DNA from: Blattamonas nauphoetae
Taxonomy: Eukaryota; Preaxostyla; Oxymonadida
Reading direction: 5' to 3'
DNA length: 64,000 nucleotides
Assembly (NCBI GenBank): GCA_033064195.1
Contig: JARBJD010000205.1
Location: forward strand, 1 to 64,000
Positions 12,456-22,602 of this stretch are shown here, in pieces. The position numbers and the translations under genes are program-made. Below the pieces are notes generated by a model. The model searched no databases. It saw only the letters and a list, made by a program, of their open reading frames with translations, and was not told where the DNA came from. Every line of letters starts with the position of its first letter. Positions within the stretch are counted from its first letter, which is position 1.

Positions 12456-13131
12456 TCATGGTCCTCTGTCATGATAGGCTCCTCCACAGCTGAGAATGGC
12501 CAGACCGTATCCAACAACCGTTGCGTCGCCTCTTTCGACGCCCAGCTGAATCGCAGCATTCCGCACATCCCATCCGTCCCGCTCGTCGAGCAACGACACT
12601 GCAAGACGGACTTTCTGCTCGTTCGTCTCAGTTGACTTCGATTTCTTCTTGTTCTTCTTGTCGGAGGGAGTGGTGAGTGGAGAGAGGACGACACTCACGC
12701 TGAGCAGGTGGAGGAGCATCTGCAGCAACTCGCTCTCATCCACGTCTGCCTCGCCCTCCTTCTCGCCCTTCCCCTTCTTTGGCGCTATGATCCCTCGCAC
12801 GATGTCGAGCAGGGTGTGAACACGCACGAAGAGTGTGTGGTCGTCCAAATACTCGCTCTTCTTCTGGGGCATGCCTGCCTACTCCTCTTCTTCCTCCTCG
12901 TCCACCTGCGGGTCCAGGCAGTTGATCAGCACTCTGCACAAGGTCTGAAAGGAGGAGTGTCGTTCTACTTCTGTTTCGCAGGATCATCGGAACAATCTCA
13001 TGCATTGTTGAGATGTTGGACAGAAGCGAGAGGACGAAGAACAGCACGTTGGACGGTTGTCCTGTAACATCCTCCCTTTCTTCGTATTGACAGAGCTGGA
13101 CAGCTACGTCGCTTCGATTTTGAGGAGACAA
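12456..13131 (-). pseudogene. Second gene fragment (ARM/HEAT-like) inside element A
   Basis: Two minus-strand stretches look coding. The first (SNVLFFVLSLLSNISTMHEI) is helical. The second covers a Lys/Glu-rich linker (KKGKGEKEGEADVDESELLQ) and a helical end (DVRNAAIQLGVERGDATVVG). They lie in neighbouring frames, consistent with an intron or a frameshift near 12880-12960. I cannot name the parent gene. Its orientation matches that of the kelch piece but the two have no obvious connection, which points to capture from separate loci. Confidence 0.45.
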
Positions 13132-13392
13132 TCAAGTATTTCAAGCAGATTTCTTTGGAGAGCAGTGTTGGACGTGATGATAGTGATCATTAATCCCATT
13201 GTTGTAGAAATCTCTCTGATACGCATAAAGGAGGCCACCGAACGGCTTCTGCAAGCAAATCTTGACATGTATACCTACTTGCTCTCCGATTTCTCGAGTA
13301 TAGAATGTGATTTATTGAATTGTTGAGATCTGACCCTTTTGATTATTCCAGGGTGACACTGACCGGCACTTTTGGCCGGTCAGCCATGCCTA

Positions 13393-13600
13393 CTAGAGAA
13401 ATAGGAGGAATGAAGTCTTTTATTGGAGAAATGATGTTTCATACCTTTTCAATTTCTCGCGACAATTTGATCGAATCGATCGGACCATCACAAACTGTTC
13501 TGAAGTCTCAACGCCTCATTGTTCGTTTGCAGCGTCCATTTCCCAATAGCAACGACACCCCAGTTGGTATGAAAGCATTTTCACTTTTTGAATAGTCTTC
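13393..13600 (+). pseudogene. Short coding-like remnant right of element A
   Basis: A plus-strand frame of about 65 residues (GGMKSFIGEMMFHTFSISRD onward) begins at the edge of element A and stops at about 13595. It may be the continuation of whatever gene element A entered, but it does not match the end of the ARM-like gene on the other side, so this is a weak call. Confidence 0.25.
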
Positions 13601-14242
13601 AGCTCCACAATAGTATTCATGGAGAGTCTGTTCCTTTTTTCCCAAGCATTCCTTGAAGAGCATGGACGATTTCATTTATGAACAATGACTTGATGTGGGT
13701 CTTTCCATAGGCACACTGTCCAGCATTTTTAACAAAAAATTAGGCTTCGGAAAGAATCAAATGATGAATCGCTTGGAATGAGAAATGGGTGAGTCTGAAT
13801 ACGCTGAGATGATGGTTGGTGAAGAAAGAGACGACATGCGAAGTGACGAGAATGAATGGTGAAGCATGCGATGAAGCAGACAGAAGAAAGTGATGAACAA
13901 AGAGAATCTGTGGACACGAGTGAAATCGACTCCGAAAGAGAAATGAACAGAATCAATGACAGAATCGACGATGAATGAATGATGGAGAGCTGAAGAGACT
14001 GAATCGCCAAATAAACACGTTGAAATGACATAAATAGATCAAAAACAAGAGAAGTGGGATGAGAACCCAACGACGACGAGGTGAGAGGTATTGCCTTCGG
14101 AATGAGGAGAGGACAGAAAAGTGTTGTAGAGCAGAAGCTCAATGAAAACGCAGAAAATAATTAAAAACACGAAAAAACACAAAGACTGCATAAAAAGTGC
14201 GTGAAATGAGAGAATAATCGTTGGTCAGCATCCATTCAACGA
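13601..14242. other. Intergenic, purine-rich; 3' side of the receptor gene
   Basis: The plus strand is rich in GA runs. No supported frame, inverted repeat or RNA is visible. It forms the 3' flank of the minus-strand gene ending at 14243. Confidence 0.5.
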
Positions 14243-17200
14243 TCAGCCTTCAAACAGCTCCTTCTGTCCATCGTCCTTCTCCTCCGGAATCTCGTCCAGC
14301 CTGCCCAACACATCCGACAACGACGGACGCTCTTTCGGTGTCATCGCAAGGCAGTCGCGAATCAGCTCACTCATTTCCGAGTTCAGAACAAAATCCATTC
14401 GCGGAAGTGTCCCAGCCACGATCTGCCGCGAGGCATTCACCGCATCCTGCTCCCCGTAAGGCACTGATCCAGTCTCGATCTCCCACAAGACAAGGCCAAG
14501 ACTAAAAACTGCCGCGTGGACGGTGTTGATGTTCGGTTTCTTCTCAATCACTACAGGTGCCTGCCAACGCTGATTCTCGTTTCCTTCCTTCATTTTCCTC
14601 TCGTCTCCATCTCGAAACTCGCTTTTTCCTATCATGTGTTCAGATGAATGTTGGTTTTTTCCTTCCGAGTCGACATTTCCCACTTCTTGCTTGATTTGGG
14701 GTGAAGGAACGGGAGATTGCTGAAGAGTGGGAAATGTCGAGACCTGATCAGCGTTGACACTGAAACAGACGCGGTCGTTCGAATCAAAAAGAATGTTGTG
14801 CGAGCTCAGCGCACTTAGAATCGCTGCTGTTCGGTCTTGCAGAGTCAACGTCTTCAATCCTTGCACAATTTGGGCTTGGATCATTCGTCTTCTCAAGTTC
14901 AATGAGCCATTCGGCGAGTGCAGACGATTGAAGAGCGTGTTCACACACGGCACAGAGATCATGTTCACTCCCTGATCACACACGAACACGTCAACTTCAG
15001 CGCCCTTCCCAAACTTGGAGACAGACGGCAGTGCTTCCTCTTTCGTTGTCACGTCCTGGTCCAGCGCTTCGGGAAGACACGTGTTGCTGGGATTCACGCC
15101 GATTCGGTTGTCGGTGACGATGACTTCCATTTTGTCGTCTTCCACTTCAACCTGAACTTGCATCTCTTCGTCCTTCCTTTCTTGATTTTTCTTTCGTCTC
15201 CAGAGAATCACGAAGATGACCACAATCACAATCGCCAGCAAGACAAGCGAGGAGACGAGAGGAATCAGCCACGACATCAGTTTTCTCGCATTCTGACTAA
15301 ATGGATCGTTGCCTCGGGAACGAACCACAAACGATTCTGTTTCTTGATCCAGTCCAAACAAGAGACGACCATGCAGATCGACTGACTTCGAGAAATTGAG
15401 CACGGAATCGTTGAGAAGGAAGATCAGCTCGTCGTCTTTCGATGAGACAAGTGGTGTTTCGGAGAGCAAGAAACTTGATGATCGTGGTTGTTCGTTGGAA
15501 GTTGAGTTGTCAGCCTCGAACACTTCGAACGACAGACCACACGGAATCAACGATGATCCACTCAGAGTCACTGTGAGAGCATCGGACGACTTCTTTCGCG
15601 TTGACGAGCATTTCGACGTCGACAGAGTGGGAACGAAAAGAGGAGCGAGCGATTCGGTTCCGTCCACAGCCACCAAACACGAATCCGACGAAATCCAAAG
15701 AGATTTGGACTGTGTGTTCGTGTTTCCATTCATTGCAATCGAAATCGTTCCTTCATTCACACATCTGATGTTCCGTTCGGCTGAAGTGAAGGGTGAATCT
15801 CGAACAGGATTCGAGAAGTCGTACGAATCCAAATTAAGCGATCCCCCATCCATCCAAAACACTCCCTGCGGCACCAATTTGAACGACGAGCCGTTCACAA
15901 CTGCACTTCCGCCTTTCATTTTGAACAGGCCCGTCTCCCAACTGCAGAGACTCCATTCTTCGTTCACGAACGATGTTGGGAGTGATGGTCCGTGGACATC
16001 AACTTTGAACAGCTCGATCGTCGTCCCAACTCCACAAACGAGACAGAACGCATCGGACACAGTCCCAACGCTGATCGACAGCACGCTCAGCTTCAGAGTT
16101 CCACTTGTCATTGTCAGAAGTGGACCAGGTGAGGTGTCGACAGAAGAGGGAATTCTGATTTGCGTGGACACTCCAATTGTGTCTGGTTGCAGTGTGAGTG
16201 AGATCCCGTCTTGTGTTTCATGGCAGGACGAGAATTCGAGACTTCCCAGAAGGAGAAGCGTTGCCTGGGCTGTATGAGATGCGACAACAATTTTGAATGC
16301 CATTTCAAGTGTCCTGCACGGATCAGCTGGCTCTCCGCACAATCGGTGATCGTTTCCGAGCGATCCGGCGACATAAAGCGTGATGGTGGGAGGAGGATCT
16401 GGCGTGGTCAGCGTTTTGGGGATTTGTAGGAAATAAACGCGAACCTTCTCGTGGGAGAGATTGATGTTCGTGTAAGTCGTGCTGAATTGAAGAGAGTCGC
16501 TCCAGCCAAGTGGAATTGGTCGAACAGTTGTCATTTTGTCTGGACCGTTCCATCTGATCTCAATCGGAACTTTTGAACCTCCAAGATCAAAAGAAAGCAT
16601 ATATGCTTCTTCATAAAACATATTCGTGCCGTTGATGTCCAGTGTCAACCCCCTTCCTGACAGTTCAGTGGTGGGCACAAACTGGTCGATTTCAACCGGA
16701 GGAGGGACCGAACAATTCAGAGAACAAGTATCCGTTCCCGAAGAGTCAAGGGAAAAATAATCGTTATGAAAGGAAATGAACGGATTATCAGATTTTTCTG
16801 CTGCCGTTGCGACATCAATTATGAAGTATCCAGTTTCGTCGTCAACGGGAGTGATCTTGTGTGTGTCCGATGGGAGGGCATTTCCGGTCATAGTTTTTCG
16901 ATATGGCCTGATTGTCAGCGGATTGGGGGTTAATCTCCATCGCAATTGGACGTAAGCTTTGGTCGATGTGGCAATACAAGAAACTGACAATAATCTGGAT
17001 CTTTCCGGCTCGATTATAATCTCTCCGGTGATGTCCGTGATCTCTGCATTTGTATCCAATCGGATCGCCGAAGTGAGATCGTACGTACTGCCGTACTTCA
17101 AATCGGTGACGCGGTCAGGATTCTGAGGATCAAATAGGACGACATAAATGGTTATTCTAGGAGGATTGTTGTTTGTATGGAATCGGCGCTGTACTTCCCA

Positions 17201-17452
17201 TATATCTGATTCATTGTACCGGTTTGTGAATGTGAAGCTGCAGTAAACGTCGGCAAGAGATCGGCCATAGAGATTAATACTGATTCCGTTCAAAGAGACA
17301 TCCATCTGAGAAGTTATGGAGATTGATGGTTCATCGACCACGTTATTTGTTGCGGAGGTTTGAGACGGAAGTGCTTGAGATGATGGGGACAGCAGAGAGT
17401 AATCCGAGTCGAGAGCTATGAGTGAAGTGAGCAGAGAGATAAGAAGCGTCAT
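14243..17452 (-). CDS. Beta-helix receptor with transmembrane helix and cytoplasmic pseudokinase
   Basis: The protein is about 1069 residues. I start it at the ATG at 17450-17452 because it opens a clear signal peptide (MTLLISLLTSLIAL); an upstream in-frame Met gives no secretion signal. The ectodomain is long and beta-rich and carries the family motif LCGEPADPCRTLEMAF. One transmembrane helix (LIPLVSSLVLLAIVIVVIFV) follows at about 15210-15283, then RRKKN as stop-transfer. The cytoplasmic part ends in a tyrosine-kinase-like C-lobe (AVFSLGLVLWEIETGSVPYG; RDCLAMTPKERPSLSDVLGR). The catalytic-loop position reads SSHNILFD, lacking HRD, and no DFG follows, so it is a pseudokinase. It probably senses something outside the cell; the ligand is unknown. 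It is divergently transcribed from the methyltransferase gene. Confidence 0.85.
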   Translation of the reverse strand: MTLLISLLTSLIALDSDYSLLSPSSQALPSQTSATNNVVDEPSISITSQMDVSLNGISINLYGRSLADVYCSFTFTNRYNESDIWEVQRRFHTNNNPPRITIYVVLFDPQNPDRVTDLKYGSTYDLTSAIRLDTNAEITDITGEIIIEPERSRLLSVSCIATSTKAYVQLRWRLTPNPLTIRPYRKTMTGNALPSDTHKITPVDDETGYFIIDVATAAEKSDNPFISFHNDYFSLDSSGTDTCSLNCSVPPPVEIDQFVPTTELSGRGLTLDINGTNMFYEEAYMLSFDLGGSKVPIEIRWNGPDKMTTVRPIPLGWSDSLQFSTTYTNINLSHEKVRVYFLQIPKTLTTPDPPPTITLYVAGSLGNDHRLCGEPADPCRTLEMAFKIVVASHTAQATLLLLGSLEFSSCHETQDGISLTLQPDTIGVSTQIRIPSSVDTSPGPLLTMTSGTLKLSVLSISVGTVSDAFCLVCGVGTTIELFKVDVHGPSLPTSFVNEEWSLCSWETGLFKMKGGSAVVNGSSFKLVPQGVFWMDGGSLNLDSYDFSNPVRDSPFTSAERNIRCVNEGTISIAMNGNTNTQSKSLWISSDSCLVAVDGTESLAPLFVPTLSTSKCSSTRKKSSDALTVTLSGSSLIPCGLSFEVFEADNSTSNEQPRSSSFLLSETPLVSSKDDELIFLLNDSVLNFSKSVDLHGRLLFGLDQETESFVVRSRGNDPFSQNARKLMSWLIPLVSSLVLLAIVIVVIFVILWRRKKNQERKDEEMQVQVEVEDDKMEVIVTDNRIGVNPSNTCLPEALDQDVTTKEEALPSVSKFGKGAEVDVFVCDQGVNMISVPCVNTLFNRLHSPNGSLNLRRRMIQAQIVQGLKTLTLQDRTAAILSALSSHNILFDSNDRVCFSVNADQVSTFPTLQQSPVPSPQIKQEVGNVDSEGKNQHSSEHMIGKSEFRDGDERKMKEGNENQRWQAPVVIEKKPNINTVHAAVFSLGLVLWEIETGSVPYGEQDAVNASRQIVAGTLPRMDFVLNSEMSELIRDCLAMTPKERPSLSDVLGRLDEIPEEKDDGQKELFEG

Positions 17453-17584
17453 CGATTCAGTTGGTGACTGTTTTAGGAAGAATAGATTCCAGCTCCAACG
17501 GATCAATTCTGGATAAAGGGGAGAGCCAAAATAAGCGATTCGAATTCTCCGTCAGATTCCTCTAACAGTCGAATTATCAGACAA
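17453..17584. promoter_or_regulatory. Short divergent intergenic region
   Basis: Only about 130 bp separate the start codons of the receptor gene (minus) and the methyltransferase gene (plus), so both core promoters must lie here. I see no recognisable TATA box or other named element. Confidence 0.4.
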
Positions 17585-18712
17585 ATGTCAAAAATCAACG
17601 GACCATTTCGCGCGGACCATGTCGGAAGTTACCTTCGGACTCAAGCCATCAAAGACGCTCGCATCAAGAAAGCAGCAGGTGAGATTTCAGCCGAACAGTT
17701 GAAAGCAATTGAAGATGTCGAAATTGCCGATCTGGTCAAGAAACAAGCTGAAGCCGGGCTGATCGCTGTTACCGACGGTGAATTCCGCCGTGCCTGGTGG
17801 CATCACGACTTCCTCGAAGGACTGAATGGCGTTGTTTCGATCAAAGTCGAAAAGGGATATAAATTCCATTCATGCGACGCTCCTCCAGAGAATATCCAGG
17901 TGACTGGTCGTGTCTCATACAACCCCGACCATCCCTTCTTTGCCCATTTCGATTACCTCAAGAGCGTCGTCCCCGCTGGCTGTGTCGCCAAGCAGACAAT
18001 TCCATCTCCAGCCATGCTTGTTACTGCTGCTCTCCCTGGCCCATTCCCACCTGCTGATTATAAGTCAGCTGATGAATATGTTGAAGATGTTGCAAAGGCA
18101 TACCAACAGACCATCGCTGAATTCTACCGCCGTGGATGCCGCTACCTCCAAATTGATGATACTGTGTGGGGTGCATTCGCTGAGGGGCTCCTTTCTGATG
18201 CTCCAGAGTCCGTGAAGGCTGATATTGTCGCCACAGCTGAACGTGTCATCAAGGTCACCAACCTCGCCCTTTCTGGACGCCCCGCTGACCTTCTGGTCAC
18301 CATGCATATTTGCAAGGGTAACTACAAGTCTGATTACTGCTTTGCGGCTGCCTACGACACCGTGATTGACTACATTGCTCGTCTTGAGGTTGACGCCTAT
18401 TTCTTGGAATACGATGACGAACGCTCTGGCTCCTTCAAAGCTCTTGAAGCTATTGCTAAAGCCGACACTGCTGGCAAGAAGCGTATTGTCCTCGGTGTAT
18501 TCTCGTCCAAGATTGCCAAGCTTGAAGACGAAGCTGCCATCAAGGCGAGAATTGACGATGCCGCCAAATATTTCCCGAAAGAGCGTCTGTGTCTCTCAAC
18601 GCAGTGTGGTTTCGCTTCAACAGAAGAAGGAAACTGCCTCACTGAGGATGAACAGTACGCTAAGCTTCGTTACATCGTCAAGATCGCAAAAGATGTTTTT
18701 GGTTCACTATAA
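17585..18712 (+). CDS. MetE C-terminal-domain methyltransferase (cobalamin-independent type)
   Basis: This is a single uninterrupted frame of 375 residues, matching the single-domain branch of the MetE family and not the roughly 750-residue two-domain methionine synthase. Known family chemistry is zinc-activated transfer of a methyl group to a thiol such as homocysteine. The zinc ligands appear intact: His241 and Cys243 (TMHICKGNY), Glu275 (YFLEYDD) and Cys341 (STQCGFAS). An N-terminal GSYLR motif and DGEFRRAWW follow the family pattern for substrate binding. Lacking the N-terminal domain, its methyl donor cannot be told from sequence. It has no targeting signal, so it is probably cytosolic. 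The lack of introns beside intron-bearing neighbours fits a bacterial-type gene, possibly acquired by transfer. Confidence 0.93.
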   Translation: MSKINGPFRADHVGSYLRTQAIKDARIKKAAGEISAEQLKAIEDVEIADLVKKQAEAGLIAVTDGEFRRAWWHHDFLEGLNGVVSIKVEKGYKFHSCDAPPENIQVTGRVSYNPDHPFFAHFDYLKSVVPAGCVAKQTIPSPAMLVTAALPGPFPPADYKSADEYVEDVAKAYQQTIAEFYRRGCRYLQIDDTVWGAFAEGLLSDAPESVKADIVATAERVIKVTNLALSGRPADLLVTMHICKGNYKSDYCFAAAYDTVIDYIARLEVDAYFLEYDDERSGSFKALEAIAKADTAGKKRIVLGVFSSKIAKLEDEAAIKARIDDAAKYFPKERLCLSTQCGFASTEEGNCLTEDEQYAKLRYIVKIAKDVFGSL

Positions 18713-18986
18713 ACCATTCTGTGTGCATATTTGGACATTTCTCTGTCCTGTTTAACACTCATATATTGTTTTCTTCGAGACGCTTTTTTCATTCCCTAGA
18801 ACTCTTCTCTTTCTCGGTTCACCACAAATACTCAGTACTCCAATTCTTTTATAAAAAATATCGATTTCTCTTGATTGAAGTTGTCGAAATGAAGTAATGA
18901 ATTTGATCCGGACCAATTCACACTATTTGATCAAAAATTATCTACACCCATACTTCGTATTTTTCATCATTGAACAACTGCATAAA
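18713..18986. other. Intergenic between methyltransferase and two-TM gene
   Basis: Pyrimidine-rich sequence that probably holds the 3' end of the methyltransferase transcript and the promoter of the next gene. Nothing else is recognised. Confidence 0.4.
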
Positions 18987-20194
18987 ATGCTACCAGGATC
19001 GTTTGTTCTGCAAAATCGAACGTACAATAAACCCAAAAAACCTGTCGTCTTAAAGAGTCTTTCACTTCTTGTTTTCTCATCCTTCGCAGATAAGCCTAAT
19101 TTCGTCTGCTCAATTGCCTTCGGAATCGTTGGATTGATCTTAATCGTTGTTGGCATCGTTCTCTTGATCCTCCTCGATAAAAGCAACATGATGGTGGGAA
19201 TTGTATCCTCGTTTTGCTCAATTTTCATCGTCCACACTCTTCGCAGATTCTCATTGCATTCGGCGTGTGATTGGAGTCGCATTCCAAGTCTGTCGAAATA
19301 TCTTTGTCACAAATTCTTCTTCCTTCCAGCTCTTTGCTTGCCGTTTTGCCATAGTGTACAAATTCGAACTCGACTTTGAAAACGACAAGTTTGTTTTTGA
19401 AGCTGGAGGCAACTGTTGCGCGACCATGTGCTCCAATGTCCGTCGTCGTGACGAACTCACTCTTGAAGAACTGTACGCATTCCAGTTTGTCGGATGGAAG
19501 ACAATGACAACACCCAAAGTCAGAGATGATGCATTCGATTCCAATGGAATATATAAGCCTGCGCAAGGCCTTGGTGACAAACCAACATATGTCATTCGAG
19601 TTGTTACAAGAATGGGAACGGGAATCGGTCCAAATTATTATTTCCCGCTCAACCAAATTCAAGGTTTGATCACTCCCATTTCTACATCACCACCCAAAAT
19701 ATACCTTTTTCGTTGTTCTATATATTTCCTCTTCTTGATTTAGAACTTTTTGATGCTTGGAATGAATACCAAGGATGGGCCATTCAAAACGGAAAACGTG
19801 ATCCAAACGCCCCAGCCCCTGGAGGTCACCAAATGCAAGGAATGGTATATCACCACTCTCCCATCATTATTCTCCACTATATCACCCTTATCATCTCCAG
19901 CCACAGCAGGCTTATGGTCAACCTCAGCAGGGACAACAAGGATACCCACAGCAGGTTTATTCTTCACAAGGCTACCCTCAACAACAATATCCACAACAAT
20001 ATCCTCAACAGCAACAATACGGCCAGCAGGCATATGTTCAACCTGTGGGTCAGCCAGGGCAGTATCAACCAGAATATAATACTCAGAATGGGATGTATCA
20101 GCCTCCGGCTGCTCTTCCTGGTGAGCAGACGCACTCTTTTCCAGCTGAGACGTCGAATGACCCTGGGATTGCTGATGAGAAGAAGATTGTCTAG
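18987..20194 (+). CDS. Two-TM protein with PH-like middle and Q/P-rich tail (six exons)
   Basis: My model is join(18987..19056, 19090..19202, 19247..19264, 19330..19663, 19744..19844, 19901..20194), 309 residues with every phase matching. The introns are 33, 44, 65, 80 and 56 bp, all GT-AG; exon 3 is only 18 bp. The product starts MLPGSFVLQNRTYNK. It has two adjacent hydrophobic helices (CSIAFGIVGLILIVVGIVLL, then a second one completed by the 18-bp exon and LFACRFAIV). A compact domain of about 120 residues follows (LEELYAFQFVGWKTMTTPKV; PTYVIRVVTRMGTGIGPNYY) that could be PH-like, ending in a helix (ELFDAWNEYQGWAIQNGK). The last exon is a repetitive Gln-Pro-Tyr tail. It is probably an endomembrane protein facing the cytosol. 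I do not recognise the family. Confidence 0.75.
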
Positions 20195-20472
20195 ATGTTT
20201 AAAACTCTGTCTTCTTTCTTTATACCGATTATTTGGGTGCATTTGTTGGATGCACGATTGTCCTCTCTCTCACTAGTTATTCTGAGGGATGGTTCTTTTC
20301 GTCTTTTCTTGAAATACAGCTGAATTCAGTTTGAAGAACAGAATCTGTTGATCGTTGGACACTCAGGGAGAGATTCGTGTGGAAAATCGTGAATTATCAA
20401 GTCCGGCAACAATTTCCGGTTTATCATCTCCCACTTTGCCTCAGAAATCGACCAAATCTCGATCAACCCTTA
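20195..20472. other. Intergenic between two-TM and four-TM genes
   Basis: This short region holds the 3' flank of one gene and the promoter of the next. The frame of the next gene stays open upstream to about 20377, so its first exon could start earlier than I call it. Confidence 0.35.
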
Positions 20473-22296
20473 ATGCACGCAACGGAAGATGATGGAACCG
20501 AACCAAAAGTCCGCCCCATCACTATTCCAATGCTGTACCACCGGATCATCCTGATTATAGTTTTGTGCACCTGCCAACTCGCAGCCATTGTTGTCTCATT
20601 CTTGGTCACGTCGTGGCCACTTTTTGTTACATCTTTCGTATCGATCCTGTTCACGTGCGGATATTTCCACGTAACAGTTCGCTTTCACATGAACTCTGTT
20701 CCACGGTATGTTTCATTTCTTTTCCTAAATGCATTATTCTAATTTATCATCTTTTGACTTCGTTGCTCACATCGACATCATTCATTTTTTTCCTCCATCA
20801 CTTTTAGAGCTCCTCTCTTTTCGTTATTACTAATGATTGCTTCATCTGGGCTTGCCCTGGGTGCTTCTCTCGCAACTAAAACCCATCTCCCAACGTTTCT
20901 GTCATTGCTGATTACTTCCACCTTATCAAACTTGTTTTCCAACATCCTCATTTTCGTGCACCTTGTCCAACTTCTCCTTCATCTCCGAACGGCCCGTAAT
21001 CACCGCAATGAGCCATACAGTCGACTCCAAGACTCCCAATCAAGTGATCCACAGATTCACACAGCGCAAATGTCATCGCACGCGGATTCCCCCCTGATTC
21101 CAACTGTGACAGATCTACCCATTCTCCCTTTCGCAAATCAGACACAGTCTCTGCCAGAGGTTACCGTCACCGTTGTCGCTGAGGAAGATCAAGCCCACGA
21201 AGCAAACGAGCCACTCCTCAAATTGTCAACCAGTGTTTGCCTCCTGCCGCAACCTGTCGTTCCTTTGACGAATCCGAGCTCACTGACAGGAACTGGGAGT
21301 CGGTTGATGCGATCAAGTCCATCAGCAATTTTACTCGGCTCCTCTCAACCGGAGTCGCTGTATCGTGCCACTACCCTTTCTCATGCAGCGGATAGTCCCC
21401 TCCGCCCAAAGCACCAGGACAATGAACTCCATTTGGATGAGACACCATTGATCCTCCCATTATCTGAATTTTTGGATCTTCAACAAACCGGAACTCCACA
21501 CAAATCGCCTCCAAGTGCCCAACTTGCAGCACCAGATGCTGTTCCTCCCTCTCCTGAAATGAATTACACGCAGCTCATCGAGGTTGTCCATCCAGTCAAC
21601 CTCGATCACACCCAAATCAACCATCCCTTCTTCCCTCAACCAGATCAAATCTCTCCCTCACCAATCAACCACGCAGATATCTTCTGCACCGAAGAAGAAA
21701 ACGAGCAAAGGGTCGCTGACGGCTGGAAACTAGCGCTGGGAAAGCAGCCTATCAAAAGACCCTCTCCATCCTCAAACCCTTCGAATCTCACCCAATCCTG
21801 GTCGTCCAACGTCCAATCCACACCTGCCCTCACCCGAAACCAGAGTGCGTTCAGCTTATTCTCGTCCAACACGACTCCACACAATCCGAATTTTGGGACG
21901 AACCAATCTCGAGTCTCGTCTGTGCAGCCGAACTCGCCAGCTATTGTATCGCTTCCACTGTCCCACACAGTCAGCCGATCTTCATTATCACTCTCCCACC
22001 GCAATCTTTCTTATTCTCGTCCTCCTTCAGCCCTTTCTCGCTCACATTCAGCCCTCATTCCACCCCAAGCGCTCCGTTCCTCCTCTCCAAACAATAATGT
22101 TCCTCTTGTTGTTGTTCCCTCACACACACAGATGACACTGCAACGAACAAAAAGCGGATTCGAGTCCACTTTTCGGACGATTCCCGTCTTTAATCACGAA
22201 TTCTTGGAGGATATCGATGAAAGTGATTCGGAAGCATCGTTTTCGGAGGAGATGGAGGGCGAGGATGAGGAGGGAAGAGGGGGAACGGAGGGTTAA
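20473..22296 (+). CDS. Four-TM membrane protein with long disordered Ser/Pro-rich tail
   Basis: Model: join(20473..20705, 20808..22296), 573 residues, with a 102-bp GTATGT...TTTTAG intron and phase 2 matching on both sides. The start is the first ATG in frame (MHATEDDGTEP). Four hydrophobic segments follow in the first 160 residues, including IILIIVLCTCQLAAIVVSFL and, in exon 2, TFLSLLITSTLSNLFSNILI. The remaining 400 residues are low-complexity and polar, rich in Ser, Pro, Thr and Asn, with repeated SR-S and S-L-S clusters, and end in an acidic patch. Such tails are often phosphorylated docking regions, but that is inference. The family is not recognised. Confidence 0.75.
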
Positions 22297-22602
22297 GGCG
22301 GAGAGGTCGTGGGAGACGGGTTAGAGATTTTCAAGATTTTGGGAATGTCTGAGATTTCTTCATTTTAATCAACCATTTTGTTTCTAAATTAGTGAAAACA
22401 GACAGAAATTTAAGTGTGCTTGAACTTCTCTTTTGTTCTCGACGTGTCATTCAACTTCCACCAACTCTCTCCTCCTCACTTTTCACGAAGCGAGATGTCC
22501 TTCGATTCAGAGTCCATCACAAACGCCATTGCTCAACAAACGATGATGGTGATTGTGGAATGATTGAAGCAAAACGAAAAGAAAAACAAAGAAAAGGGAG
22601 AT
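22297..22602. other. 3' flanks of two converging genes
   Basis: Convergent intergenic space. Sequence from about 22490 matches 970-1100, the flank of the decayed SPRY paralogue. No gene is seen. Confidence 0.5.

Larger units (their letters stand above)
11157..13392. mobile_element. Element A: hAT-type ends around captured gene fragments
   Basis: The left end reads TAGGCATGGCTGACCGG and the right end is its inverted counterpart (CCGGTCAGCCATGCCTA). About 100 bp inside each end is shared with elements B and C: left-hand GGAGAAATTTGGGAACCCAT, then TTTCTCCGAAG; right-hand GGGTCAGATCTCAACA in reverse. The flanking 8-mers (GAGAAAAG and CTAGAGAA) do not match, unlike in B and C, so this copy is older, rearranged or joined from two elements. 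The interior carries pieces of two unrelated genes on the minus strand and no transposase, so it is non-autonomous. Confidence 0.75.
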
